Counted from the first letter of the stretch, positions 8,269-16,199 are shown. The stretch: DNA of 20,791 bases from Candidatus Nanohalarchaeota archaeon (GCA_030594795.1 JAUVEK010000005.1:1-20791), one strand, 5' to 3'. Numbers and translations: made by a program. The notes: a model not told the origin generated them from the sequence alone.

Positions 8269-9546
8269 TTACTTTTTTGCTACAAGGTCGATGCACATAC
8301 CTGCTGCAATGGTCTGGCCCATGTCCCTAATTGCGAACTTTGCAAGTTGCGGGATATCTGACTGCTTTTCTATTACCATTGGCTTGGTTGGCTTGCATTT
8401 TATTATTGCTGCATCACCTGGCTTGATGAAGTCCGGGTTCTCTTCTTTTGTTTCACCAGTTGCCGGGTCTACCTTTTTTATGATCTCTGTTATCTGACAT
8501 GCCACATGTGATGTGTGGACATGGAACACCGGTGTATATCCTTTTGTTATTACACTCGGGTGCTGTAGTACTATTATCTGTGCTGTGAATTCTCCGCTTG
8601 AGTCTACTACTGTCGGCGGGCTGCCTGCGTGTCCGCAGACTTCCCCACGGGCGATGTCGCCTTTTCCAAGGCCTCTCACATTGAAGCCGATGTTGTCTCC
8701 TGCGGTTCCTTTCGGTATTGTTTCATGGTGCATCTCGACCTGCTTGACTTCGCCGGTTTTTCCGGATGGCATGAATACCAGCTTGTCGCCTGATTTGATT
8801 TCACCGGTTTCCACGCGGCCTACTGGTACTGTTCCAACGCCTGTAATAGTGTAGACATCCTGGATAGGAAGTCTCAGCGGTTTTCCTGTTGGCTTTTCAG
8901 GCACTGTAAGGTCATCAAGGGTTTCAAGCATTGTCTTTCCTTTGAACCATGTCATCTGTTCAGGTTTCTTTGCGACGTTTTCACCTGTCCATGCTGATAC
9001 GGGGATGAATGGTATGTCATCTGTTTTGAAGCCTACGCTTTTCAGCAGTTTTGTTGCGTCTTCTTTTGCTTTGTTGAATGCTGCTTCATCGTAGTTCACC
9101 TCGTCCATCTTGTTTATTGCAACGATGAGGCCTTTTACGCCAAGTGTTCTTATGAGGAACACGTGCTCTTTTGTCTGGGGCATGACGCCGTCTTTTGCGC
9201 CTATTACGAGGATTGCCGCGTCAGCCTGTGATGCTCCGGTTATCATGTTTTTTACGAAGTCCCTGTGGCCAGGTGCGTCAATGATTGTGAAGTAGAATTT
9301 TTGTGTGTCGAATCTCTGGTGCATGACATCGATTGTTACACCGCGTTCTCTTTCTTCCTTGACAGTGTCCATTAAAAACGCGAATTTGAATGACTCTTTT
9401 TTCAGTTCTTTTGCTTTTTCATCTATTTTCTTCATCTGCTGTTCAGGAACGTTTCCTGTGTCCCATAACATTCTTCCGATTAGTGTGGATTTTCCCTGGT
9501 CTACGTGACCGATTGTTACCAAGTTCATGTGTGGTTTTTCTGCCAT
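8269..9546 (-). CDS. tuf: Translation elongation factor 1-alpha
   Basis: This GTPase delivers aminoacyl-tRNA to the ribosome. The 425-residue product has all three domains. G motifs are GHVDQGKST (P-loop, near residue 13), DAPGHRDFVKNMITGASQAD, and NKMD with a later SAW. Domain 2 begins about residue 215 (PLRLPIQDVYTITGVGTVPVGRV), and domain 3 ends GMCIDLVAKK. The residue after GHVD is Gln; this position is His in many archaea and Ser in eukaryotes, so it is variable and not inactivating. GAGGTG about seven bases before the ATG supports the start. A leader of about 80 nt follows the nearest TATA-like sequence. It is transcribed with rpsJ. Confidence 0.97.
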   Translation of the reverse strand: MAEKPHMNLVTIGHVDQGKSTLIGRMLWDTGNVPEQQMKKIDEKAKELKKESFKFAFLMDTVKEERERGVTIDVMHQRFDTQKFYFTIIDAPGHRDFVKNMITGASQADAAILVIGAKDGVMPQTKEHVFLIRTLGVKGLIVAINKMDEVNYDEAAFNKAKEDATKLLKSVGFKTDDIPFIPVSAWTGENVAKKPEQMTWFKGKTMLETLDDLTVPEKPTGKPLRLPIQDVYTITGVGTVPVGRVETGEIKSGDKLVFMPSGKTGEVKQVEMHHETIPKGTAGDNIGFNVRGLGKGDIARGEVCGHAGSPPTVVDSSGEFTAQIIVLQHPSVITKGYTPVFHVHTSHVACQITEIIKKVDPATGETKEENPDFIKPGDAAIIKCKPTKPMVIEKQSDIPQLAKFAIRDMGQTIAAGMCIDLVAKK

Positions 9547-9879
9547 ATCTTAACACCTCGTTGTTATCATTTTGTATTATGTCTGATGTATATTGTCTGC
9601 TTTTTTTGCGCGTTTTGTGAATGATTTAATATTATTGATTTTGAATTTTTTAAAGCTTATGTGAGTGAGAATCAATTGGTTCCGTTCCCAGCGTTCACAA
9701 TATTGGCACTTAAGTTTATAAAGCTTGTGTCCTGTTGTGGTTTATTGTTCTATTTTTATTGTAACATCGATTGTATAGAGCAATAAAATCTGCAAAAATC
9801 CCGTGCAATGCAAGCATTTTTGCGATTTTTCTTCTATATTATTGCTTTGAAAAAAGCTTGGAATACTCCAATATCGCAT
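9547..9879 (-). promoter_or_regulatory. EF-1alpha leader and promoters; EF-2 3' end
   Basis: This 333-bp gap contains no convincing gene. On the minus strand there are two similar TATA-like boxes, GCTTTAAAAAATT (about 9644-9656) and GCTTTATAAACT (about 9713-9724), 70 bp apart, so EF-1alpha may have tandem promoters or the distal one may drive a short RNA. Nearer EF-2 there is nested inverted-repeat sequence: AGCAATA/TATTGCT outside and GCAAAAAT/ATTTTTGC (9792-9799, 9816-9823) inside. With the CTTTTTTC run about 30 bases after the EF-2 stop on the minus strand, it looks like the EF-2 terminator. Confidence 0.5.
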
Positions 9880-12078
9880 TTATTCCATGATTTTTATCTG
9901 CGGAAGCTCTTCTTTCATGCCTTTTCTTTTCCTGATTGAGAGGACTGTCTTGTCCTGAAGATCAGGAGGAAGTTTTTCGTATACTATGTCTATAAGCGAC
10001 TGGAATCCTCTGCCTCCTGTTGCGGATTTTATGCCGGCCTCGAAGCCGAACATCTGTGCGACCGGGAGTTTCGCGGTTATTATGCTCATGCCCTGCTCTT
10101 CTTCCATGTTCATTATCTGGCCGCGCCTGTTTTGTACTTCTTTTACTATGTTGCCCATTGTTTCCTGCGGGCCGTCTATCCTGAGTATCTGTTTTGGCTC
10201 GAACAGTGATGCTTTCCCGTCGAGCATGCTGTTCTTGAGTGCGGTTTTGACTGCAGGGAGGACCTGCGCCGGACCCCTGTGTATCGCGTCCTCGTGGAGT
10301 TTTGCGTCCATCAGCATTACTTTGAGGCCGAATGTGGGTTCTGATGCTAATGGGCCTTCGCTGCATACTTCTTTGAATGACTGGATTATCAGTTCGATGA
10401 CTTCGTTCAGCTGGACGATACCTCTTGTGAGGTTTATGAGCATGTTCCCGTTCTGGATTGCAACTATTTTTTTTGCCTCGTCCCGGTCATAACCTGCGTC
10501 TGCGAGCGCGTCTGTTACCTTGAGTTGGTCCTGTTTCCTGATCTTTCCTTCAGGGACTTCGCCGGATGTCAGGACGTTTCTTACCTCGTCTGACATGGGG
10601 GCGACTTTGAGGTAGAATTTGTTGTGCTTGTTCGGGGTTTTTCCTTCGAATTCCCGCGACTCTTTTAGTACGCCTTCCTTGTAGATTACTATGGGTTTTG
10701 AGACTATGATGGGGATGCCTTTTTCTTTTATGTAGCGCTCGATTTTTGCCTCGATGTGGAGTTCGCCGAGGCCGGAGACGAGTGTTTCGCCGGTTTCCTC
10801 GGAGATTTTTACTTTTATTGTGGGGTCTTCTTTTGAGCGCATCCTTAGGATGTCGATGAGTTTTGAGAGGTCTTTTATGTTTTTTATCTCAATTGATTTG
10901 GTTACGACCGGCTCGAATATGTGTTTTATGTCTTCGAATGGCGGTATTTCGTGGGATGCGCCGCAGATGGTTTCACCTGATGATGCCTGCTCAAGGCCTG
11001 TTACTGCGATGATGTTGCCGACGCACATCTCGTTTACAGGGATTCTTTTCGGGCCGTCGTATACTGCTACCTGCTGGATGCGCGTGTCATCCTGAGCTAA
11101 TACCATATGGACCGTCTGCCCGTCTTTGAGGGTTCCTGAGAAGAGGCGGACTGTGGAGACTATGCCTGCGTTGGGGTCGCTTATGACGTTTGTGACGACG
11201 CCGATGGGTTCGCCTGTTTTGTCTGAGTTGAGCATTGCTTTTCCTTCCTTGGATTCAATGTCGCCTGTCCAGATGCGGGGTATCCTGTATTTCTGGGCTG
11301 TTTGCGGGTCTGGCAGGTGGTTTATTATCATGTCGAGCATTACTTCGTGAATTTTTGCTTTTTTGGCGAGTTCTTTTTCTTCGCCTTTGTTTGTGAGGTC
11401 AATTATGTCTTTGAATGATGTGCCTGTTTTTTTCATGAATGGAACTGATGTTGCCCAGTTTTTGTAGGCTGAGCCGAATGCGACTTTGCCTGACTGGACG
11501 TCGACTAGCCATTCTTCTTTGAATTCAGGTGGTGCGAATTTTCTTATGAGGTTGTTTACTGCTGTGATGTGTTTTGTGAAGCGATCCATCATTTGCTCGG
11601 GGGTTAGCTGGAGCTCTTTTATGAGGCGGTCGACTTTGTTTATGAAGAGTAAGGGTTTTACGCGCTCTTTTAAGGCCTGCCTCAGGACTGTTTCTGTTTG
11701 CGGCATTGCGCCTTCGACTGCGCATACTACTACGACTACGCCGTCTACGGCTCTCATTGCGCGGGTGACGTCGCCGCCGAAATCTACGTGGCCGGGGGTG
11801 TCGATGAGGTTGATGAGATAGTCAGTGTTGTTGACATCATATACCATTGAGACGTTTCCTGAGTAGATTGTTATGCCGCGCTCCTGTTCCTGCTTGTCAG
11901 CGTCCATCCTGACAGCTGTGCCTGCAAGCTCTTCTGAGAGCATGCCTGCGCCTGCAAGAAGGTTGTCTGTGAGGGTTGTCTTGCCGTGATCTATGTGCGC
12001 TGCTATGCCTATGTTTCTGATTCTTTTGAGGTCTTTTACTGCTTCCTTGATTCTTTCTGTTCTTGTGCCTTTTGCCAT
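9880..12078 (-). CDS. fusA: Translation elongation factor 2
   Basis: This GTPase catalyses ribosomal translocation. Starting at ATG 12078 the product has 732 residues, the usual archaeal EF-2 length. It shows the P-loop AAHIDHGKTTL, RGITI (switch), DTPGHVDF and NKVD, and the domain IV motif DAIHRGPAQ with His600, the position modified to diphthamide in archaeal EF-2. ATG 12078 is chosen because MAKGTRTERIKE is the family N-terminus and GGCGAT lies four bases upstream. The frame stays open upstream to another ATG at 12222, which would add a 48-residue Lys/Asn/Gln-rich extension; see findings. Transcription likely starts from the TATA box near 12243. Confidence 0.96.
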   Translation of the reverse strand: MAKGTRTERIKEAVKDLKRIRNIGIAAHIDHGKTTLTDNLLAGAGMLSEELAGTAVRMDADKQEQERGITIYSGNVSMVYDVNNTDYLINLIDTPGHVDFGGDVTRAMRAVDGVVVVVCAVEGAMPQTETVLRQALKERVKPLLFINKVDRLIKELQLTPEQMMDRFTKHITAVNNLIRKFAPPEFKEEWLVDVQSGKVAFGSAYKNWATSVPFMKKTGTSFKDIIDLTNKGEEKELAKKAKIHEVMLDMIINHLPDPQTAQKYRIPRIWTGDIESKEGKAMLNSDKTGEPIGVVTNVISDPNAGIVSTVRLFSGTLKDGQTVHMVLAQDDTRIQQVAVYDGPKRIPVNEMCVGNIIAVTGLEQASSGETICGASHEIPPFEDIKHIFEPVVTKSIEIKNIKDLSKLIDILRMRSKEDPTIKVKISEETGETLVSGLGELHIEAKIERYIKEKGIPIIVSKPIVIYKEGVLKESREFEGKTPNKHNKFYLKVAPMSDEVRNVLTSGEVPEGKIRKQDQLKVTDALADAGYDRDEAKKIVAIQNGNMLINLTRGIVQLNEVIELIIQSFKEVCSEGPLASEPTFGLKVMLMDAKLHEDAIHRGPAQVLPAVKTALKNSMLDGKASLFEPKQILRIDGPQETMGNIVKEVQNRRGQIMNMEEEQGMSIITAKLPVAQMFGFEAGIKSATGGRGFQSLIDIVYEKLPPDLQDKTVLSIRKRKGMKEELPQIKIME

Positions 12079-12289
12079 AATTATCGCCTTTTTTGAGTAT
12101 TTTGATGGTTTTGTTTTTTGTTGTCTTTTGTTATTTATAGTTGATTGTTGGAGGTTGTTTATATGTTTTTTGTGTGTTCTTTCTTTGTTGTGTTGTGATT
12201 TGCTTGTGATGGTATGGAACATACACTTTTTGTGGGAAAGTTTTATAAACGTTTTTGTTTATTATTTGTTCTTATAGTGCGGTGGTTAT
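12079..12289. promoter_or_regulatory. Divergent promoter region of EF-2 and the isoprenoid-synthase-like gene
   Basis: AAAGTTTTATAAACGTTT (12237-12254) is TATA-like on both strands. On the minus strand it predicts initiation near 12220, giving EF-2 a leader of about 140 nt. On the plus strand it lies about 45 bases before the ATG at 12290, which has GGTGGT three bases upstream as ribosome-binding site. The remaining leader is low-complexity and encodes nothing recognisable. Confidence 0.5.
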
Positions 12290-13177
12290 ATGCTCAACAT
12301 ACGGGATTATTGTTCTTCCCTTGAAAATTACAAGGAAATGAGTGTAAGAATTTCCGGATTGAACGTGCCGGAAGCGGAAAGGAAGTTTCTGGAAAAGAGT
12401 CTTCATAACACTTGTTCATTTGAGAAGGCGATTGGAGGTGAATTTTATTACCAGATGGGTGATGGTGGGAAGTATAACAAAGAGGTCTTGTCTCTAATTG
12501 GAAAATATTTTTTTCTTGTAAGAGTATTGGATAATGTGATCGATGGTCATGTGAATGGCTTGGAACTGGAAGACTCCCTTGCAAAAGAGATGTTAGACGG
12601 GGTTGCAGACTATCTTGTGGGTGAAATTGATACTTATTATGTTCTTGAGAAATTGCCATTTATAGAAGGATTGGAAGGCTCTCTGGAACTTGCGCAAGTA
12701 TTCAAGGAAGAATTGGATACTTCACTTGATAGTAATGAGCGGTTTGTTGGAGATTTTCGTAAATTGTCTGAGATATGGCATAAAGATAGATGCTATGATG
12801 ATGTGAGTACTTATGAAGATAATCTGAATGTTGTTGGCACTTATATGCAGTTGACTACTGTTGATCTTGTTGAGTATTTTCCTGATTTTTCGCAAGAGAA
12901 GCAGGACAGTGTCAAAGAGTTTGCTTCTTTGTTGGGAATTGTGATTCAGATAATAGATGATAAGTCCGATGGGGACAAGGGACTTCCTGTGAATGAACTG
13001 GACGGTTTGTTGGAGAAATACAAAGCCCGGCTGTATTCTGTGGCAGAAGGTGCCGATGAGAGGCGCAGGATTGGTATGCTTCTTCGTGTGTATCCATTTT
13101 TATACGATGTTCTTGATTCTGGAATATATAAGACGGTTAGGAATTGTCTGTTTGATTCGAACCTTTACGCACGCTAA
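12290..13177 (+). CDS. Class I isoprenoid-synthase-like protein (squalene/phytoene or polyprenyl synthase fold)
   Basis: The 295-residue, mostly helical product carries two Asp-rich motifs at the spacing expected for class I isoprenoid synthases. The first, residues 78-86, is VRVLDNVID, resembling the squalene/phytoene synthase motif LRALDTxxD. The second, residues 216-230, is GIVIQIIDDKSDGDK, closer to the FQxxDDxxD-G of polyprenyl diphosphate synthases. These residues bind Mg-diphosphate in the family, so the fold is likely, but product and substrate cannot be read. It may serve membrane lipid or carotenoid-type synthesis. GGTGGT precedes the ATG. It is the only plus-strand gene within the central minus-strand block and stands alone. 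Overall similarity to standard enzymes is weak. Confidence 0.7.
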   Translation: MLNIRDYCSSLENYKEMSVRISGLNVPEAERKFLEKSLHNTCSFEKAIGGEFYYQMGDGGKYNKEVLSLIGKYFFLVRVLDNVIDGHVNGLELEDSLAKEMLDGVADYLVGEIDTYYVLEKLPFIEGLEGSLELAQVFKEELDTSLDSNERFVGDFRKLSEIWHKDRCYDDVSTYEDNLNVVGTYMQLTTVDLVEYFPDFSQEKQDSVKEFASLLGIVIQIIDDKSDGDKGLPVNELDGLLEKYKARLYSVAEGADERRRIGMLLRVYPFLYDVLDSGIYKTVRNCLFDSNLYAR

Positions 13178-13236
13178 AGTATGGATCAGCTTTTGGATAG
13201 AACGAATGGAGCGGTTCAGTCATATCTTGGTTGGGT

Positions 13237-13956
13237 TTATAATCGGGTGATTTTGGTTTCGAGGGTTGGGTCCTGGTTTTTTGCTAGTTTTGGGATGTTT
13301 CCTACCAGGCCAATTTTCTTATCCTTGATGATTATTGCGCCCTCAAAATATTTCTTTTTTTTGAGCCAGTCAAGGGTTTCTTTGATGTCTTTTTCGGTTT
13401 TTACCCTGTTTGCTGATGCTGTTGCGAGCGCGTCTGCAACGCTTGCTTTTTTTGAGAAGATTACTGATAGGTCGCATTTTCCGAAGCTTAGGGAGTGCCC
13501 CATTTTTGATGATGATGAGCAGATGGAGACGGGGGTGTTTGCGCCTGTCAACTGGAAGCAGAGTTTGTCTTTGAGTTTGTTTTGCCCTGAAAATAAGCCG
13601 ATGTTTATTTTGCTTTTTGTGTATGCATAGATGTCGCCGCCATTTTCTACTATGATTGTTTCGGGTTTGTGGAGCGCTATTGCTTTTTTTGCTGCGAATT
13701 CTGCCAATGTGCCTGCAACTGCTGCCATGGGGCCGGTGTTTGCGATTTTTGCGCCCAGTGCCATTTCTTTTATTATTTTCGGGGCGCCTTTTTTTATTCT
13801 GACCGGCGCCAGTGAATCCAGGAATTCTTTGTCTGCGTAGTTTTCTATTAGTGTTCTTTGGGTTATGAGTTCTTTTCTGACTGTGCTGATTATTTCTTTA
13901 CTGTCAGCCATGACTTTGAGTCTGCTTGTTTTATAGGTCAGTGTTCTTGTTTCCAT
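13237..13956 (-). CDS. UPF0280 family protein (ApbE-like)
   Basis: The 239-residue product matches the UPF0280 family, a compact relative of ApbE, the periplasmic flavin transferase. Signatures are NTGPMAAVAGTLAE (residues 73-86), VENGGDIY (103-110) and SVADALATASAN (182-193). ApbE-type residues suggest FAD binding or flavinylation-related chemistry, but the function is not established. It is the last gene of the HcyBio operon, overlapping the ferredoxin gene by 26 nt when started at METRTL. The same trio co-occurs in methanogens, which supports a shared role in sulfur incorporation into homocysteine. There is no signal peptide, so it is cytoplasmic. Confidence 0.9.
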   Translation of the reverse strand: METRTLTYKTSRLKVMADSKEIISTVRKELITQRTLIENYADKEFLDSLAPVRIKKGAPKIIKEMALGAKIANTGPMAAVAGTLAEFAAKKAIALHKPETIIVENGGDIYAYTKSKINIGLFSGQNKLKDKLCFQLTGANTPVSICSSSSKMGHSLSFGKCDLSVIFSKKASVADALATASANRVKTEKDIKETLDWLKKKKYFEGAIIIKDKKIGLVGNIPKLAKNQDPTLETKITRL

Positions 13957-14365
13957 TTAGATCATCAATTGCCCTGTACGGGCAGATGGATATGCAGGCT
14001 CCGCATTCGATGCATTTGTCTGAGTCAAATTCTATTTCCATTGTTTTTCTGTCCGGGATGTGCAGGGCACCTGTGGGGCAGTGCGCCACGCAAAGGCTGC
14101 ATTGTGTGCATTTGTTTTTGTTTAGCTGTGTGCCTGTCTTGAATGTCTTTACTTTTATGCCGAGGGCTTTCAGGTAGTTGATTGATTCTGTGATGTTTTT
14201 TTCTTTTCCCTCTAATTCCACTATCATGAAGCCTTCCTGCTTTTCTGTGATGTTTGCGCGGAGGATGTTTGGTATTACATTGTAATGTTTTATGATATGA
14301 TAGATTATTGGTTCTTTTACTGTCTTTTTTGAGTAGCGGAACTGGTATTTTTTATTCATTTTCAC
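13931..14365 (-). CDS. NIL domain plus 2x[4Fe-4S] ferredoxin
   Basis: The 144-residue product has an N-terminal NIL (ACT-like) domain, about residues 5-75, and a bacterial-type double-cluster ferredoxin domain. The latter has Cys86, 89, 92, 96 (CTQCSLCVAHCP) and Cys118, 121, 124, 128 (CIECGACISICP). In methanogens the homologous NIL-ferredoxin works with the HcyBio protein to form homocysteine from aspartate semialdehyde using reduced sulfur; the ferredoxin presumably supplies electrons. Gene overlap with HcyBio upstream (14 nt) and UPF0280 downstream (26 nt) shows strict co-translation. All eight ligands are present, so both clusters should form. Confidence 0.93.
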   Translation of the reverse strand: MKMNKKYQFRYSKKTVKEPIIYHIIKHYNVIPNILRANITEKQEGFMIVELEGKEKNITESINYLKALGIKVKTFKTGTQLNKNKCTQCSLCVAHCPTGALHIPDRKTMEIEFDSDKCIECGACISICPYRAIDDLNGNKNTDL

Positions 14366-15551
14366 GGCCTCTGGTTTCTAATTGCATGAATGACTGTTTT
14401 GGCGGCAGTTTTTCAAAGGGCTCGTTCAGGAGGAATTTGCCTTCCTGTATTTCTTTTTTTAGTATTGCCGCGATTTTTCGCGCTTTCGGGTAGCTTGACA
14501 TTGAGCTTGTTTTTACGTGCTTGTTGTTTATTGTGATTTTTCCTGATTTTAGTTCTTTGTAGGTGACTTTTTTTATTATGCGGGATTTTCTTTCGGGGTA
14601 GTCTTTGCTGTAGTCTATGACCGGCGCGTATATGTCTTCGTCTTTTACGGCGGTGCTTTTGAGGATTTCTTTGTCCAGTATTGGTATTGCGATGCCTATG
14701 CCGAGGGCAAGGCTTGTACCGTAGCCCGGGATGCTTGCTCCGCGTACGAATTCGCTGTTCATTTGTTTCATGTCTGCTGTCAGTGCCAGCGTGGCTGCGC
14801 CCTCTTCTGGGACTTTGTTTTTTGTTCTTGCGCAGCTGCTTGTGTGCTGGGTGCCTTGCGCGTATATGTGGCCGTGTGCGCCTGCGAGCCATACTTTTGT
14901 GCCTATGCCGATGGTTCTGTATGTGGGGTCGTTCAGGAGGGGGCTTAGCTGGCCTGCTGATGAGTAGACTGCGTTTTCCATGTTGGGTTTTAGCTGGCCC
15001 ATGTAGGTGTATATGGTTCTTTTTTTGTGCGCGTTTACGGCTACGTTGTAGTTCTGGTAGCAGTTTCTCGGGTTTACCATTATTGCCTGGTTGAGGCTGT
15101 TTATGTTTATTGTTGTTCTTAGTTCTTTTTTCGGGTATTCGTCTGTCCCGTATGATAGGGCAAACAGCTGTATGTCTTTGCCGCTGACCAGGTCTTCTAT
15201 TACGTGCCCTCCGCCGTATCTGAATTTGCCGGGGAAGTATCTGTTTTCAGGGTCGTTGTGCTGGAGTTCTGTTGCGCCGAGGTATGCGTCTACTGCTGCC
15301 AGACTTGAGTATATGCGCACGTCGTTTAGCCATGCTTCGGTCATTCTTATTTTTGGTTTTGAGTGGCCGAAGTTGAGGAAGCAGCCGGATGAGCACATTG
15401 CGCCGAAGGTTGCGGTTGTTACCACGTCTATTTTTTTGTATGCTTCGTCGATGCCTTCTTTTTCTACTATGTCTATGATTTCTTCTGCTGTGACTACGAC
15501 TGCCTGTCCTTTTTTTATTTTTTCGTTTATCTCTTTGTAGGTTTTTGGCAT
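14352..15551 (-). CDS. HcyBio (DUF39) homocysteine biosynthesis protein
   Basis: The 399-residue product belongs to the HcyBio family (formerly DUF39), implicated genetically in Methanosarcina in converting aspartate semialdehyde to homocysteine with sulfide. Family marks are TATFGAMCSSGCFLNFGHS (Cys53 and Cys57, the first motif with likely catalytic cysteine), the YGGGHVIEDLVSG stretch (about 112-124), WLAGAHGHIYAQGTQH and PGYGTSLALGIGI. Many methanogen homologues continue into CBS domains; this one ends after the HcyBio domain with a short tail. The ferredoxin gene begins 14 nt before its stop. Upstream is a TTAAAGAT element near 15570, a weak leaderless-type TATA box, with no clear ribosome-binding site. 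Confidence 0.92.
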   Translation of the reverse strand: MPKTYKEINEKIKKGQAVVVTAEEIIDIVEKEGIDEAYKKIDVVTTATFGAMCSSGCFLNFGHSKPKIRMTEAWLNDVRIYSSLAAVDAYLGATELQHNDPENRYFPGKFRYGGGHVIEDLVSGKDIQLFALSYGTDEYPKKELRTTININSLNQAIMVNPRNCYQNYNVAVNAHKKRTIYTYMGQLKPNMENAVYSSAGQLSPLLNDPTYRTIGIGTKVWLAGAHGHIYAQGTQHTSSCARTKNKVPEEGAATLALTADMKQMNSEFVRGASIPGYGTSLALGIGIAIPILDKEILKSTAVKDEDIYAPVIDYSKDYPERKSRIIKKVTYKELKSGKITINNKHVKTSSMSSYPKARKIAAILKKEIQEGKFLLNEPFEKLPPKQSFMQLETRGRENE

Positions 15552-15582
15552 GTCTTGTCTTTTGGGGGCTTATCTTTAATTG

Positions 15583-15717
15583 TTTTTTGCGATAGCTTGA
15601 TATTTGTGGATATCCTATCTTTTTTACAGGCTTAGTAATCAACTGTCTCTGTTTTTGACGGATTTTTTGATGCCGGCTGCTGCGGTTTGGTTGGTTTGGA
15701 AGGGCGATGCGTTTTGA
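15583..15717 (+). pseudogene. Internally deleted paralogue of the membrane-protein gene at 16353
   Basis: Bases 15583-15611 match 16310-16338 (upstream flank of the intact gene) with about two differences, and 15614-15717 match the 3' end at 16625-16727. About 280 bp between these parts are missing. The surviving frame is still open to a TGA and encodes YLFYRLSNQLSLFLTDFLMP against YLVYRFSNQLAMFLTDFLMP in the intact copy. Several changes are conservative, so the copy diverged under selection or was imported before being truncated. It has no start codon. Confidence 0.75.
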
Positions 15718-15792
15718 TTTTGTTTAGATGGATGATTCTTTGAAATCAAAAAAAGCATTGAAGAACTACTCACCTCGACGATTGTTTTAATC

Positions 15793-15925
15793 TGACAGTA
15801 GGGTGCTGTTGCACAAGTCTTGACCAAAGGGCTTGCTGATGTCGTTTAGCGATTTTTAGCTAAATGCTACAAACGATAGCAGTCTGCATAATTCTTAATA
15901 GTTATGCAACATCACCTAACAGTAG
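15793..15925. mobile_element. MITE-like element with IS6-type ends and target duplication
   Basis: The element spans 15802-15916 (115 bp). Its ends are GGTGCTGTTGCA and, reverse-complemented, GGTGATGTTGCA; the imperfect terminal repeat extends to about 22 bp. This resembles the GG(C/T)NCTGTTGCA ends of IS6-family insertion sequences. It is flanked by TGACAGTAG (15793-15801) and TAACAGTAG (15917-15925), a target duplication with one mismatch, close to the 8 bp expected. The interior is itself nearly palindromic (CTGATGTCGTTT against AAACGATAGCAG, and TTTAGCTAAA near the centre). There is no transposase, so it would be a non-autonomous element. Confidence 0.65.
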
Positions 15926-15935
15926 TTACAAAGCG

Positions 15936-15948
15936 AAAGATATATAAA
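15936..15948 (+). promoter_or_regulatory. Consensus BRE/TATA promoter, leaderless
   Basis: GAAAGATATATAAAG is a near-ideal archaeal BRE plus TATA box, centred 28 bases before the ATG at 15972. This predicts a leaderless transcript. It begins about ten bases outside the MITE-like element, so insertion has not removed it. Confidence 0.75.
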
Positions 15949-15971
15949 GTTTACTCTCTAGTAATTATAGT

Positions 15972-16181
15972 ATGAATGGAGAAAAATATTTTTTATTAGA
16001 CAAGGAACTTATCTCTGGGCCAGGAGAAGAGTTTTATAGGTATCGCTGTGTTGATGGATATAAGACTGAAGAAGAATTAAAAAAGGGAATTTTGGACCAT
16101 ACTGGTGGCGCGGTTTCGGGATTGGTTGTTGCAAAAGTGGTTGATTTCGACATAAAACTTATTCTTAAGGATACCGGATAA
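15972..16181 (+). CDS. 69-residue protein of unknown function
   Basis: The ORF begins at an ATG 28 bases downstream of a strong TATA box and encodes 69 residues starting MNGEKYFLLDKELISGPGEEF. It is mildly acidic, with alternating charged and hydrophobic residues (VSGLVVAKVVDFDIKLIL at the C-terminal part), suggesting a small soluble alpha/beta domain. No membrane segment, signal peptide or metal-binding cysteine pair is present, and no family is recognised. Codon use is A-rich compared with the large plus-strand genes. It sits between the MITE-like element and the membrane-protein gene inside the accessory region. The promoter is the main evidence for expression. Confidence 0.65.
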   Translation: MNGEKYFLLDKELISGPGEEFYRYRCVDGYKTEEELKKGILDHTGGAVSGLVVAKVVDFDIKLILKDTG

Positions 16182-16199
16182 GTTCCTGTATAATATTTA

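Noticed and set aside
8269..9546. Gln after GHVD in EF-1alpha as a defective P-loop
   Set aside because: This position varies between His and Ser in functional EF-1alpha proteins, and the remaining G motifs are intact.
9986..11821. Long plus-strand open frames opposite EF-2
   Set aside because: They mirror the codon structure of the conserved EF-2 gene and show no family motifs or start signals.
12079..12222. 48-residue N-terminal extension as part of EF-2
   Set aside because: Low-complexity Lys/Asn/Gln-rich composition, not typical of EF-2; ATG 12078 has a ribosome-binding site and the family N-terminus. Kept only as a low-interest finding.
14413..15642. Arg/Lys-rich and Cys/Leu-rich frames overlapping HcyBio
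   Set aside because: Composition is what alternate frames of this gene produce; the HcyBio frame is conserved throughout.
15728..15790. 20-codon plus-strand ORF (MDDSLKSKKALKN...)
   Set aside because: Very short, no ribosome-binding site, no recognisable family; it could be debris of the duplicated segment.
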